A DNA stretch of 64,000 nt. It comes from Trichostrongylus colubriformis (lineage: Eukaryota > Nematoda > Chromadorea > Rhabditida > Trichostrongylidae). Each line of letters starts with the position of its first letter. The first letter of the stretch is position 1. Positions 45,881 to 58,255 of this stretch are shown here, in pieces. The translations under genes and the position numbers were made by a program. Location of the stretch: assembly GCA_963978905.1 (NCBI GenBank), contig OZ022257.1, positions 42,232,203-42,296,202 on the forward strand, read 5' to 3'. Under the pieces are notes generated by a model, which ran no database searches, was not told where the DNA came from, and saw only the letters and a list, made by a program, of their open reading frames with translations.

Positions 45881-46767
45881 CCGGACCTTGTGGATAACGG
45901 ACAAAACCGCTGAAATCCACAGAAGGAAGAAATACCTTAGAGCCACTGAGCTGTCGCTCTTTCTGGGTCTCCGCGGGTTTTGATCTATGGTGTAAGTTTC
46001 AGGGGTTTTTACATGGTTTGTGGGTTATATCAGATTCGATAGGATGTAATCCGTATCTTGGCAGCTTAAACTGCGATAACACCTAGTGGCTTTTTCAGGG
46101 AGGTGTTCCCGGAACTTTCATCTTTTCAAATCCCTCTTTCACAAATGAGGAGTTCCAGCTCAATAACCTGATTTTCATAAAATCGTTTCCCCATTTTATG
46201 ACCCTTTCGGGTCATAAATTGGATTTTGTGTGAATTGGAATTGTGTTTGAAGATAAATTCCATGAAGGTTTCGCCCGCTCACGCTCTGACGATCGCGACG
46301 AAGCCGAAACTAGGTCGAGAATGATTTTGGATCAAATGCCAGTTGGAAACTGAACATTCGAGCAACTATATCTGAAACACTACAAGAATCATAGAAAGTC
46401 GCACACTTTTAAGGTATTTCAGCGGAGATAAAAAACTCTTGTTCTGAAAAAATAACACTTTGAAATGAATGTATTTTGCGCTTATATACTACCGAGACCC
46501 CTTTCCTCTACCATCTTACAGGAAATTTACGACCAATTTTGGGCACTGATAATACTCGTAATAGAGCTATGATAGGGAGCACTATGCACAAGGTGATAGC
46601 AAACACTAGTCTTCATCGGTGTGGTTCAGCGAAGATCACGTGAGATTCATCCATGGATGCTACGTAATGATCATGAAACTCAATGTCCTGCAACTGAATC
46701 ACTTAGCTATGTGGAACACTATCCCTTTCCAGCCTTATGCGCCAATCCAATAAGTGACTGAGCTGAC
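45881..46767. other. Non-coding stretch
   Basis: Nothing recognised; contains a short CCATTTTATGACC/GGTCATAAATTGG inverted repeat at about 46190-46225. Confidence 0.35.
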
Positions 46768-46770
46768 TAA

Positions 46771-47798
46771 CAAGGGAAGTACCACAGCTCGAAGTGCCAT
46801 TCGGAATGGGATACATATGGTCCGACGTATTTTCGGACGCTGATCTCGAATCTGTATTCGAAATTTGCAGAACGATTCTCTGGGCGGAGTTATGGAGGTT
46901 TTTTTGAAAAAACAGTACTATCATATGGTAAGTGAAGCCCATGGCACGCGAGCCAGACGTTCTTGCGCAAAACCAGGGCGATTCTCGTATTCAGGGAGTG
47001 TCAAATTACCCCAAGAGACAAATTTTAGCCGATTCGAGATTTTGACCAAATTTCGGAAAAATTCACGGGCTATTGGGTGGCAGCACATTGAACAAAGGAG
47101 AAGTCGTTGACCCTTGCCTAGAAAGTGCTCCTATTTCACGCTTGTTTCGTACATTAGTGCGATGGGCAGGTGTAAAAGGTATGTGTTGGCTATCTTGTTC
47201 AGGATGCAGGGTTTTCTGTAGAAGAAAATTCGAAAACTACCACTTTATCCCCTGGCCACACCCAATTTTCCGAAGTTGCACCAATAACTAGATTGGGCTG
47301 GAAATTTGCACAGAGAGCTAATTCGACCCCCTCTGCGCGGAAATCATAATCTTTTCACACAACAACGCCTAATTCGTGTGGTATGGGAGTCTCTTCGGCC
47401 TGATATGCTTCCCCTGTGAGTATTGTAAGTAGTTGTAAATAAAGTGGCAGAGTGATGGGTGCGGTAGGTTCCAGTACAAGGAAACGTCCAGAAGTGAAAG
47501 AAAAGCACTTACTGACAATTAAACACAAAGTGCAAAAAAACCCGCAGCGGCGGGGAGTAAACCCATGTTCCTTGTCCTGCAGATCCGGAACACTACCAGT
47601 TAGCCACTGAGACCGTTGCTAGCTAAGCAAGCGGCCGTGCTGATGAAATAGAGCCTCGTCACAGAAAAACCTACATAACTTTGCTCCGAGAATCGTTCTG
47701 CAAATTTCGAATACAGATTCGGGATCAGCGTCCGAAAATGCGTCGGATCATATGTATCCCATTCCGAATGGCCACTTCGACCTGGGGTCCTTCGCTTG
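46771..47798. mobile_element. CAAGGGAAGG inverted-repeat element, copy 2 (1028 bp)
   Basis: Same ends as copy 1 and an exact 3-bp TAA duplication (46768-46770 and 47799-47801). The interior shares the GACCAAATTTCGG and CCACACCCAATTTTCCG segments with copy 1 in inverted order. No transposase. Confidence 0.8.
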
Positions 47799-47801
47799 TA
47801 A

Positions 47802-48890
47802 GACTTATTAGGAGACGTGCAATTACATCTCATTCCCACCTTACGATTTAAACTGAACAGGTGATTCCTCCATCAACCTTCACACCTACTCATTTTTTCT
47901 GTGCATGGACCTAGTCCGACATCGGCGTGTATGTTGCTTTCCCAGAAACTGCTTGCAACACTGATCGCTGTTACTAGTATCGTGGGAGGAGATGACTGAG
48001 TAGGCGATAGTATGTATACACATGTGTAGGTTTCGAAGGTTTATATCCAGGTTAGGAACGCTATCAGAACGATAGTAGACCTTTAGCTGATACTGTAAAA
48101 CCTATCATCCTTCCGTACAATAAGCGACGATTTTCCATCATCCCCTTATCATGATCACTAGCCGATGGACAGACACACGGATCGACAAACATTTGAACAG
48201 ACACAGACATTTGCGGACAAAGTAATCGAAAAACAGACACGCGGGCACTTAAAGCACGTAAAACGTTCATGTGATAGAGGAATAAAAAGATGCATAATCC
48301 ATTATGTGTGTTTGTATGTCTCTCACTGCTTTTCAGACAACCTACATCTAAAGTAGCAGCAAAGGTAAAACCATGATCCCACGAATAAAGATGAATTGAT
48401 GTAATGATAGTTAAGGAAGCACCGGCTGTAGGTTATCAAAAGTTATAGCAACGAATGTTGGTGAGAAGGATTGAAGGGCAGGAACATGGTAAATTCAACC
48501 TATTCTCGCGCTTACGACGTTGGCACGTATCAGCAGTGTGTGAGGTGGTGCGGGGAAGTTGATAGCGTGTCATGACATCTAATACCTCATGAAATCAGAT
48601 AAGATTCAATGAGAAAAGGGTTTGGCGCGATCCGACATGCCATTCACTGTTACCACACGACCGCTAAGGCCCTTTTTGGATGATCATTTTGGCTAATCTA
48701 TCTGTATCAGACGTTGCAATATGCTTAGATCGCTATGTATGTTGCCATATAGTGATGGCTGTCAATAGAGATATGTAGATCAGTACCAGGCCGCCCCCTA
48801 CAAGCAGCGGTAAAGGACGGATCATGCGGAAAACAGCTAGTCATTGAAAGACTCCAACAGTACCAGCTTATTGCGTCCTGTGCGGAAACC
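47802..48890. other. Non-coding stretch
   Basis: No gene is supported. A GGACAGACACACGGATCGAC-type imperfect repeat of ACAGACA words lies at 48170-48240. Confidence 0.35.
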
Positions 48891-49213
48891 CCGTGGTGAT
48901 GGCGCCGCGAGTGCGACGCTGCAAAGCGAAAACTCGACGTAGGGTCGCGTTCATACTATGCGCACCCGGGTGGGGTCCACGAGGTCGAATTTCCGCGCGG
49001 CCTCGCGCGATGAGCGGCACGGCGGGTGCGAGTGCCAGTGGCAGGGCATGGCAGCCTTCAAGCGAGGCAGTGTGGCATGAGTGGAAAGCGCAGACGTGAC
49101 GCAGTCACGCTCAGCCGGGCGACCAAGGGCAATCGCTACGGCGAGTCGTACGGAGGCGCCGCGAAAGCGCCGCCGCGAAGCGGAAATTCGACCTCGTGGA
49201 CCCCACCCCAGGC
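48890..49213. mobile_element. GC-rich MITE of the GGTCGAATTTTCGC family, copy with extra inverted arm
   Basis: TGGGGTCCACGAGGTCGAATTT at 48971-48992 is mirrored at about 49180-49210, and GCGCCGCGAGTGCGACG at 48900-48918 is the family's right-end motif. Base composition is far more GC-rich than the surroundings. Open frames here are a consequence of that composition. Confidence 0.6.
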
Positions 49214-49870
49214 GTCAAATTGCCGCCGCCGTCGCTGTCGGTGTGCGAAGTACAACGCGGCTTAACTCCACACACCCACTTTGGCTGACGCATCGCGCGT
49301 ATTACACTTTAGATCCACGAGATATTCGATCAGTCAAAATGATTCACTGTGTATCCACCATGTTCATTACTTTATGATGCTTGTTTCTTCGCGCAAAACT
49401 GCTGCTGTATTTCCACAATAGGCTTTCTCACACTTCTCGAGCGGTGTGTCCATGAAACCCTCGTCGTCGAAAAGCGCTATTCCTTAATTACCGCTCGGGA
49501 GAGTGTTCACATATATTTTGTGGTCTTAAAAACTTTACGCATCTCACATTCATATGATGTACGAGGTTCATATGATGTACGAGATGTATTCTAACCATGA
49601 GAGTGTCCCAGAGGTGTCGATAGGCTGGGTTCATGTGCCGATCGTTTTTGATCCGTTCGTTTTGCAGCGGACTTTGTCAGGAGTCCTTCACTAATAAGCC
49701 ATTTTCAAGTTATCTGCTCAATTACCAAATTTCAAGCAAACAGCCACAGCAACATATATCACACACATATCAAAAATTTGCAAACTTTCTTATTTTCAAT
49801 GTCGCTTCATTACGAAAAAATCAATTTGCCGTTCGCGGATAATGTGATCTACATTTTTGATCTACTTATA
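49214..49870. other. Non-coding stretch
   Basis: Contains a direct repeat TTCATATGATGTACGAG (49550-49583); no gene is supported. Confidence 0.35.
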
Positions 49871-51031
49871 AGATGACGCGTCAAAAGTATGGAAACTCCC
49901 TTATAACATTGTCATCCCGTTGCTGTTTTGTGAAGGTTTGCAATTTTTATAGTCTTAGGTTAAATGATGGCGCAGTATCTAATTTTCAGATGGGATTTGG
50001 TAAAGATCCAGCATAATGCAGGAGGCGTCGCTCGAGCCATTCAATCTGGAATTCAAGAACATTCTCGCGCGGCGGTTCGCTCCAAAAGGCAAGGAGGTGT
50101 GGTGAAGAGTTAGAGCTTAGGAGGACCGCGTAATTCGATGCCAAGAAACGACAATTTCATTTCGTGGTCCTTGCATGCCGACCCGCGCACTTCGTCAACC
50201 GAATTTTCAAGCAAGTGACAAATTTTTTGGGCCTTCCCATCAGCCGAAGTTTTGTTCAGAGTTCTCTGAGAGCTGGCGGATTATCTGGAAGAAGTCCCAG
50301 CGAGAAGACACTAGTGAGCTCAAGAAAAAGGAAGGCGCGGCTGGATTTCACCCGTCAGCACCTCGCCTGGACTATAGGAGAGTAGAAAAAAGTTTTGCTC
50401 AGCGACGTGTCTAAGTCCTGCCTCTTTGACAGCGATGATTCGAAGTACGTGAGACGTCCTGTGAAATAGAAATCGTGTCGGTACCAGGTACAAACAGTGA
50501 AGCATGGCGGATGGTATGGGGATGCTCTGGTCTATGCGGCGTTGGACCACTTTTCCGTATTCAATTGAGCATGAACTCGGCCACGTATGCGGGTATCCTG
50601 GAGGGTACCACATCCTGCTCTTCGAAGAATGCCGAGGGAGTGGATTATTCAGCATGACAATGATCGAAAGCATGCCTCCCTCCTCGCGGTCGACTTCCTA
50701 AAAACGAAGATCACTGTCCAAAGTGGGCAAGCCATAGCGCGGCTCTCAATCCGATTGAGCACCTTTGGAAAGAGCTTAAACTCCGTGCAAAACACATTTC
50801 AGTGAAGAATTGCGATAAAAGGTTTAATATCCTGCTTAAAGAATGGACCTCAATCCCTCAGTACAAAATTGATGCTCTGATCGATTTAGTGTCCGGACCA
50901 CGTAAGGCAGCATTGATTCACGCGGTTATCCAACGAAGTACTAGTTTTTGTCCTGCATTCTGAGGTTACTTATTCGATTTTCGATATTGTTCAGAAGTTT
51001 CCAAACTTTTGACGTGCCCTTTTTGACATAA
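49871..51031 (+). mobile_element. Degenerate Tc1-type transposon
   Basis: Ends contain CGTCAAAAGTATGGAAACT (left) and its near complement at 50994-51021. A broken transposase runs between them, with GGVARAIQ-type helix-turn-helix remains, ARLDFTRQHLAWT and QHDNDRKHAS in different frames. Several stops and shifts make it non-functional. Confidence 0.75.
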
Positions 51032-52158
51032 ACAGTATTTCCTCACCCAAAATTACCACCTTCTGACAACAGCTTTCGGAGAACACATCGTGATCTCTAC
51101 TTGAATCTGTCTATTCTGTGAATTCGAGACAACTCGGTAGTTTCTTAATCGAGAGAGGTTGAAATTCAAAATTTTCCAATCTTTTGACCGCTGCAGTATA
51201 ATCAGAGTGTGTCTGTCTGTGAGTGTCCTTCTGTTTGCCACGAAATTCATCTCTTGCGTTGTAGCAAAGCTGGGACCTTGAATTTTACATATCAAGTGAT
51301 AGTGTTAAGGCGACTTTAGTGATGATGGATCAAACGTGATAGCAGCTGATATGGAGCCTCAAGAGGCGAATGTCACAAAATTCGTTTCGCCTTCCACGTT
51401 GATCCTAGGGCAGTGACACTCATAGATGCGTGAGATCGTGAGGAGATGTATGTATTGACATTCTCTCCTACAAGTGACTATTCCCTTAGACAAGGTGTCT
51501 GAGAGGGAAGTTTGTGCAGCGCAAAGCAACGCCTTCGCTATTTTATCTGACAAAGGGCAGCTCGGGAGATTTTCCCTGCAATTTCACTTCAGTTTCCCAA
51601 TAGAAGAGTCTCGTTTCACTGTTGGTGGACTGTACACGTAGCTATACCCTTTTCACCCGCCTGCCGAGACCCATATGCAGTGCGAAGCCAAATTGACACC
51701 AGACCTCGCACCTGAAAAATCATCAAGGCTGCTCTTCACCAGCTTGATTTGGAGGATTGGTAGGGCCTACCGCACTCTCCAAACTTTCTCTTACGGACAT
51801 TCACCTTTTTCGCTCGCTTCCAATCAAGTGGAAGATATAATTTGACAACGAAAATCTTTAGAATTGGACGATTTTCGAAATGGTGTTTCAACGTTGCAGG
51901 AGCCACGAAAAAAAACAGTTGACTAATACCACGATTCCAAAATTTCTACAACTGTTGTAAAGTATGAATACAAACAATTTTGAAATTATTTTCTATTGAG
52001 AAGAAAACGGCGGCGATGCTGGTAACGAGAAAATTACACGCTGCAGTTTTTATTCGGCAGCAAAATGATACCATCACATTCCTGACGATAAAACTTAGCT
52101 AACATGATGCTTCCGAGTTCTGTCGAGCATACTAAATTTTACAACAAATGAGCAAGTA
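51032..52158. other. Non-coding stretch with an isolated TIR-like end
   Basis: TTTTGACCGCTGCAGTA at 51182-51198 resembles the end of the MITE at 3463 but has no partner nearby. Nothing else is recognised. Confidence 0.4.
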
Positions 52159-52387
52159 TACTGCGTTATGGGCAAAAGGTTGAGTTTCGGACGGGACTCG
52201 ATTCCGCACTCCATGCTTCCCCGGCATATGTGCTAATCCATTGCACTACGAGACCCCTTCTACCTCGAGCTGAGTTAAGGTGAAGATGAACTGGGCAGTC
52301 TAATGGATCAGCACATATGCCCGGGAAGCACGGAGTGCGGGTTCGAGTCCCGTCCGAAACCGACGCTCTTGCCCAGCGTACTTGTAA
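52159..52387. repeat. Inverted pair of tRNA-like sequences (SINE or foldback)
   Basis: The two arms of about 95 bp are mirror copies. Each carries a tRNA-type B box (GGTTCGAGTCC at 52340-52350 on the plus strand; its counterpart at 52193-52205 on the minus). The minus-strand arm has an A-box-like TAGTGCAATGGATTAGC (52248-52232), so that arm looks like a decayed tRNA or tRNA-derived SINE head. The acceptor stem does not pair well, so an active tRNA is unlikely. Confidence 0.65.
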
Positions 52388-52595
52388 CAACTTTCGCATC
52401 GCGGGCTGCGACGAGAATCAGCAGCTATCAAAACTCAAAAAAACTTCAAAAATAAACAAATAAAACAGAAGCCGAATAAGAAATAACAATTTTTGCATTG
52501 CACTTCAAACGAACGCTTGCCTTCAGAGCTCTACGGTGTCGTTAAAGGGAAACAGAGTCTCAAGAACCAATAAACAGTGAGCCACTCCACGAGTA

Positions 52596-53355
52596 CAGGG
52601 GGTGCCAAAAAAAGTAATCCTGCCCACGGCTCACATCTGCCAATTATACAAAACAGGGAAACGACAGAGATAAAAGTATTGGGAACGACAGAGAGTACAA
52701 AATATTCCCGAAATGTTCCTCTCAAAGCAGGAGCAAGCTCCCTACGTGGCTCCCTACGTTCACCTTTATAAGAATATGGAGCATTCCCTCAGCGCAGTCG
52801 GGCATCGGAGTACCTACAGTATCAAGGTCTGCTAAAAACAGTGAAGCCAGGCTCCGTGGTAGATCTTTTGTGGTAAACTTCCTGAGGATTGGCCCTTCGG
52901 TTCATGGAAGTCACAGAGCCCCTGCTGCTTGGACAAGGCTGCTATGATCCAAAGTATCATTTTCATGCCCAAATCCGCCTCCGGAGGGGTTTCATTGGTA
53001 AGCGCACGTTTTGGCTTCTGGAAACGAAGGGCGCTGGAAACCTGGAAAAAACGGAATGTTAAAGAACAAGACCCAATATGAATCCCCTTAGGTACCCAGA
53101 GTGAGCAGACCTCAGCAAGGTTGTGAACGAGGACGACGAAATTTCGGATTTTGCCCAGTTGAGGTGACACATCTTGTTCACTCTTTCCTCGCTCCCGTTC
53201 CTGCTCGTGCAGAAGGCTGCAACGGAGTTTAGTGACAGAGTGAAGTCTGCTCTTTACTTCAGGGATGAAAATATCTCAACAGAATTTAATGTAGTTCGAC
53301 TAAAGTGGGGTGGAAGTGGAGGAGACAAAATTACTTCTTTTTTTGGCATCCCCTG
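52596..53355. mobile_element. TA-flanked inverted-repeat element (760 bp)
   Basis: Termini CAGGGGGTGCCAAAAAAAGT and ACTTCTTTTTTTGGCATCCCCTG are inverted repeats flanked by TA (52594-52595 and 53356-53357). The interior lacks transposase motifs. A 112-codon minus-strand frame (52832-53170) and a plus-strand frame (53174-53380) are unrecognised. It fits a non-autonomous Tc1/mariner-type element. Confidence 0.75.
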
Positions 53356-53357
53356 TA

Positions 53358-54239
53358 TATTCATTTCCCCGCAGTATTAGTGATGCCCTCTGCACATTTT
53401 CGTACCTTTTTGGGTTTTTGAAGCTTAGCGATTTCACTCTACTTTCCAGAACAGCCTTTTCCCTCGGAGGTGAGCAAACTGTCGCCAACTATCCTATGCA
53501 AACAATAACGATATTGATCTGATAGGTTCATTTCGTGATTCAGCGCTGATCTTCGCATCTCAGAGTTCCCACGTTGAACTTTTCGCCATCCAGTAAGCTA
53601 TTCTTACTTTTGAGAAGCTGCCGTACGTAATGTTCTCACTTCATCACCCTGAGGCCTTTACCTAACATTCCTTGCCTCTGTGCATAATGCCCAGTGACAC
53701 TGTTGAAAGAAAGAAACCCTTGCATTCAAGCGAATATACCGCTTCATTCCTTTTCGTAGTTTCATGTGAACTGGACCCTTCTGTAAACATGATTCTGAAA
53801 GCATAGTGCTATTAAAGTAACACAGAGGATCTGCGCTGATTCAATGCATAATGCGGTAGGTTGTGACGTGTTATGTCAACTATGAATTTGCTCATGTAGA
53901 GCTCAAAAGGTGATATTTCCAAAATATTATAATAGTCTCGTATACATCTTCAATTCGTGTAAAAGGATTTGGTTTCTAGTGAATCAGACCTTTGTGGAGA
54001 TACGCCGCGCATTTTAGTTCCCATCAGAATCGCGGTTGAAGATGAGTGCGGTTTGGCCTATACAAAGATTTGAAAGGGCCATTCGATGAGAAAGTCAGTG
54101 CTTTTATAGTTCTAGACGATTCTGGTACCAATTCACCTACCCCGTAGAGATGGAAGGCTTGGTTGGTCTAGGGGCATCGATGCTCCATTTGGTCCATGAA
54201 GGTGGGTGGGTGTGTGCGACACCCTTCACTAGGTCCTTT
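53358..54239. other. Non-coding stretch
   Basis: Nothing recognised. Confidence 0.35.
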
Positions 54240-54460
54240 TGTCAGGATTACGCACCTTCTCGCAAGCAAAGCGATGCGGTCGAGCTAGAGCAGCCGAGTT
54301 ATTGGGTCCCAAAGCAATTACAAGTCAACTGCGTATGGCGCCCCCCGTTTTACCGTGTAATCGCTTCAAAATCCAAGCTCAGCAGCGCGCACACCTGGCA
54401 TACACCGCGTAGCATCCCGCTCGTCGTGCTGCGAAGTGCTGACATAAGGGTACACACTCC
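54240..54460 (+). repeat. Dispersed repeat A, third copy
   Basis: Shares CGCAAGCAAAGCGATGCGG, CCCAAAGCAATTACAAG and GCTGACATAAG with 37100-37345, in the same orientation. Confidence 0.5.
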
Positions 54461-55560
54461 CCATAACTAGACCGCCTCCGCATGTTCGACTTTGTATAAG
54501 GTTACTAAATAATTACTATTCTAACTCGAAGTGCTCAGAATTAGTCAAATCCGTCTGCAGGTCGAGGCTTTGGAGAGGAACCTCAATAGGCATCTCTTTG
54601 ACAATTACCGAATAGAGATTTCCGTGATGTAACAGTTGTCTTCATTACGTGTCTTCGGAAGTATTCAATTCAGAAGGGTACTCTGATGATTCATCCCGGA
54701 GTTGTAAAAGCTCGTGGACTCAAAATGAATCTCTTCCCCTTCTCTCTTTGGACCTGTGTGAAATTTTTTCGTCAATTCAGCGTCAGTCTTTCCTGTCATT
54801 CTATCACAATCAGCAATTCCTCGATGACTGGCCTTCATATACTACGAATTACCTGAATTTATAAGCATCACATGGTTTATGATACCAGCTGGAGCCATGT
54901 ATTCTTCACGAAAGTAAAAACCCAAAATTTTATGAAAGGCTGAATGAATTTGTGATTTAGTCAGGAATTCTTCCTTCTCATGCATGGCTCTAAGAACTCT
55001 GTGCGATCTATGGCCTTTGCAAATCAATTGTTTTTCGCTATTCCACGCGTTTTCTGCTTCGTCGTGTCTGGAGTAGAAACGTGAAACCGGAACACTTGAG
55101 AGTATGTGCTCAAAAAATCATATAGAAAGCACATGCATGGCGCATCCTCGTTCGAAGCAGATCATGTGGAGAGCTTAGCTGAAGTCATAATTACCTGGAC
55201 AGCTCTCTTGTTCACAGATGGAGAGAAAATATGGGATACATGCTATGCGGCAGCCGTTAGAATCCATGACAGATACCAAGAAACGTACGAATGAGGACAT
55301 GAAGTAGACCTTTAGTTGCTCCGAGTTGCGCCATGCATTTAAATTCCTTTCATGGTGTGTTATCGTGTGAATTATCATCAGAACGATAATGTGATCAGGC
55401 TTCTATTTTGACTTTGAATTGATTTTTCCCTGTCCCAGTCGTAGTTGGTCAAGTTCCTGAACATGCACTGGGATTTGCACTGGAATTTGTATTAACCAAC
55501 ACACCAACATGTAATAACCAACATCTTTTGTTACTGTTTATTGTTCTGCATTGTTGTAGC
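54461..55560. other. Stretch without a supported gene
   Basis: Open frames at 54649-54864 (+), 54842-55027 (-) and 55106-55294 (+) are isolated and unrecognised. Confidence 0.35.
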
Positions 55561-55594
55561 TGTTGTGTTCTATACTACATGTACATATAGAGGG

Positions 55595-56090
55595 CTATTT
55601 TCAAGGCAACAGGCTATCATTTTTGCTATTTCCTTTTCATGGCATTCTTCGTGAGGGACTGACATACTTAAATGGAGTAATCAACGTGGCGATCTCTATT
55701 GGTATTTTTATGGGCAAATCTCCATACAAGTGGATAGGCCATGAATATTACTTATGTACCATTTATCGATCAATGGTTCAAAGGTGAGTCATATTGGCTC
55801 GGAATCGTTCGCACATTCACTTTGCAAACAATTGAACTGTTGAACGAATTTAGGTCTGCCGGCTGTTTACATAGTATTCATTGGTATCTGTAGCTGCGTA
55901 TTTGTTGGAATTACCGTATTGACCGTGTTGATGGCCGTCAAAGTGCATTTCCACGTGCCAAACGAATACGTTCAAGGAGACTTGTACTTCATTATATTTG
56001 TACCATTCGTCAGTTTCCTTTGTAATTATAACATTCGCTTTTCGGTTTTCAATATAGTCTTAAAAACAGTTATTGTCCAAACACCGTGAT
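55595..56090 (+). pseudogene. Multi-span membrane protein fragment (possible chemoreceptor)
   Basis: Two blocks encode hydrophobic segments: 55660-55785, ending at a GTGAGT donor, and about 55854-56088, with VYIVFIGICSCVFVGITV and a second span. The phases do not agree across the apparent intron, so it is broken or misread. The span pattern recalls nematode seven-transmembrane receptors, but no diagnostic motif is visible. Confidence 0.3.
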
Positions 56091-56985
56091 AGGGGTAAAC
56101 CAGTATCAAAGGCCTAACCGAAATACGCTGCAAATGCCTTAAGGAGGAGTTGAGACACTGGTGGGCAAGCTCTCAACCGAAAACCGAACTTCAAAGCAAG
56201 AACAGTTCTAGTTGTAATCGATGTAATGATTGCTTATTGCACAATCCTAGACTCATGCGGTAATAACAAACGTTGAACAATATCGGAATCGAAGGAACTG
56301 GATAGAACATATGTTGAAAAATATGGGGAATAATATAATGTGAGGTCGATGCTTGCCCAAGACTTTGAAGGAACATCGATACTTGCCCGATACTTCGAAG
56401 CAACATTGTTTATATGCAGCGTCCGTGGTCCAAGAGTCCAGTAAAGCACACAGAAAGCCTGCAATGTGATCAAATCCTTGAGAAAAATATAAGAAGCTAT
56501 AGAGAAATCTGTAAAAAGCACCATACTCCCGATACAAGCCTTTCTGGGGAAGGCGTCGTATTCTGACACCACCCAGGATGGCACATGAGATCGTAGTTCA
56601 AGATGACGGTATTGTGTGGTGTACTCAATAGTGTTATCGGACAGCTAATGACATAATACCCTTAAGTTTGTAAAGTTGTTCGACGACGTTACATTAAGAT
56701 TAGAGGCACACCAAGCGATGATCCGATGAGTGGCTTACTTTCTTGGGGCAAGTAGATGCTTGGATGAATGCTCAGGCTGACCCTTATTGCGGCTACACGG
56801 TGCACGCTTACGGAGTTGCGCCCGCTTGAACACGACCGAGCCACTCCCACTCGGTTGAGCCATATCCAGCCTTAGGAGAACCGATTTCCAACGTGGCACT
56901 CTTATGGAAAAGGGAACTTGCTGTAAGAGAAGTTAATCGAAAACAGCCATTTTGATGCCTAGGCCAGCCTCCATATTGGAAAGTC
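56091..56985. other. Non-coding stretch
   Basis: Contains a direct repeat around GATGCTTGCCC / GATACTTGCCC (56347-56395). No gene is supported. Confidence 0.35.
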
Positions 56986-56989
56986 ATTC

Positions 56990-57180
56990 GTCCAAGGCCG
57001 GGTGTGATTTGTTTGGGCAGGCGTGGCTTGGTTCTTCAAACAGGCACAACACCGTGAGTGTGTACCGTACAGTCGTAAAAACGTACGGCCTGTGCAGTTA
57101 TCCAAGGACCTACTCGCCCCCAACAAAGAAAGTCACGTGATTAACGTGTGATTAACGCGTGGTGTGCCTTTAACCAAAGA
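56990..57180 (+). repeat. Dispersed repeat B, second copy
   Basis: GCCGGGTGTGATTTG at 56998 and GCGTGGTGTGCCTTTAA at 57157, matching 44600-44800. Confidence 0.6.
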
Positions 57181-57483
57181 CTCTATTGGAAATAAAGATG
57201 CTATGATATATAAGGTATAGCAAAAAATCCGATTATGAAGTAGATGCTTCACCCATTCAGATAGGGTTTTTGATATGTCCCAGAAGTGCTCTCCATATGT
57301 GTGCATTTACATCTTCAGGATATTTTATCCGACGTGTTAGATAGGAAGCACCTCGCATGGGTCACTGTAGCCATCTTGACATCCTGAATTTGTAATCCTG
57401 TGTGTCTCACATGTATTCAGAGCGGTAATAGTCAGATTGAATGCCTCTGGGTTCACCAATGCTTGGCTGGGTAGTAGGTGTTA

Positions 57484-57867
57484 GCTAAAACCAGTCAAGC
57501 GCTGCTTCTCTTGGGTCTCTCTGAAATGACAATGTAAAAGACCGAGATCGTAGTTGACCTTATTTGGATCCGATCCGTGTGCCATGGGCAGTGTAGCTCG
57601 GATTCCAAAACTCAAAAAATAAAACGTTTGCGGAAAATCAAAATAATTCGGATAGAGCATCAGTTTCGAGTTCCAGATAGTGTCTGGAATGTGTCTCATT
57701 GGAAACATTATACCACGAGCAGCTCCCGTAACATACGCAGTTGGCTTAATGTGAGTTGTGAAATATTTCACTGTTTCAATCAAAGTGAAGACAGATTGGT
57801 TTACCCACTGGAGCAATGCACTAGCCGCACAGTAAGCTACCAATCCGTGAACCAGCTTCCCCGTCAT
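57484..57867 (-). CDS. Unrecognised 128-codon open frame
   Basis: A minus-strand frame from ATG 57867 to TAG has a balanced composition with segments such as ETVKYFTTHIKP and YPNYFDFPQTFYFLSFG. The opposite strand is also open over much of it. No family is recognised, and no exons were found on either side. Confidence 0.25.
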
Positions 57868-57869
57868 AT

Positions 57870-58255
57870 ATGCTGCTCTAGGGTAGATGGCAAGTGCGTG
57901 ACCTCCTTCATAACATTGACGGGGAAGTGAGAACCGTACACCGCAGGCGGCATGTCGCCGCTGTCTCTCGTCTGTCCCGTGTCCGTTGTGGGCCGTCTCT
58001 TCCTGTGTTCGCCTCTCGATAGAATGGATATTCTCTTCAGCTCGAGCTTTTCCTCTGGAGTTTCTTCACTGATGAATCAACTAGCATCACCGACTTTTTA
58101 CAGCGCGACTACCTATCGCTAAGGTATAATGGAATACTGCTCTGATTGAAACAATCAATATGTGTTCACAGATGCTCAGCACTGTGACAGGAAAGAAAAA
58201 CGAAATGGTACGGCGGAAATTCCGAGAAACATGATAAAACCCCTTTTTTCGCTTT
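57870..58255. other. Non-coding stretch
   Basis: Nothing recognised. Confidence 0.3.

Noticed and set aside
48893..49377. Arginine/alanine-rich frames on both strands
   Set aside because: All frames are open because of GC-rich MITE sequence; there are no introns, motifs or starts in context.
52185..52260. A functional tRNA gene
   Set aside because: A and B boxes are present but the acceptor stem does not pair and the copy sits in an inverted repeat, so it is listed as tRNA-like repeat.
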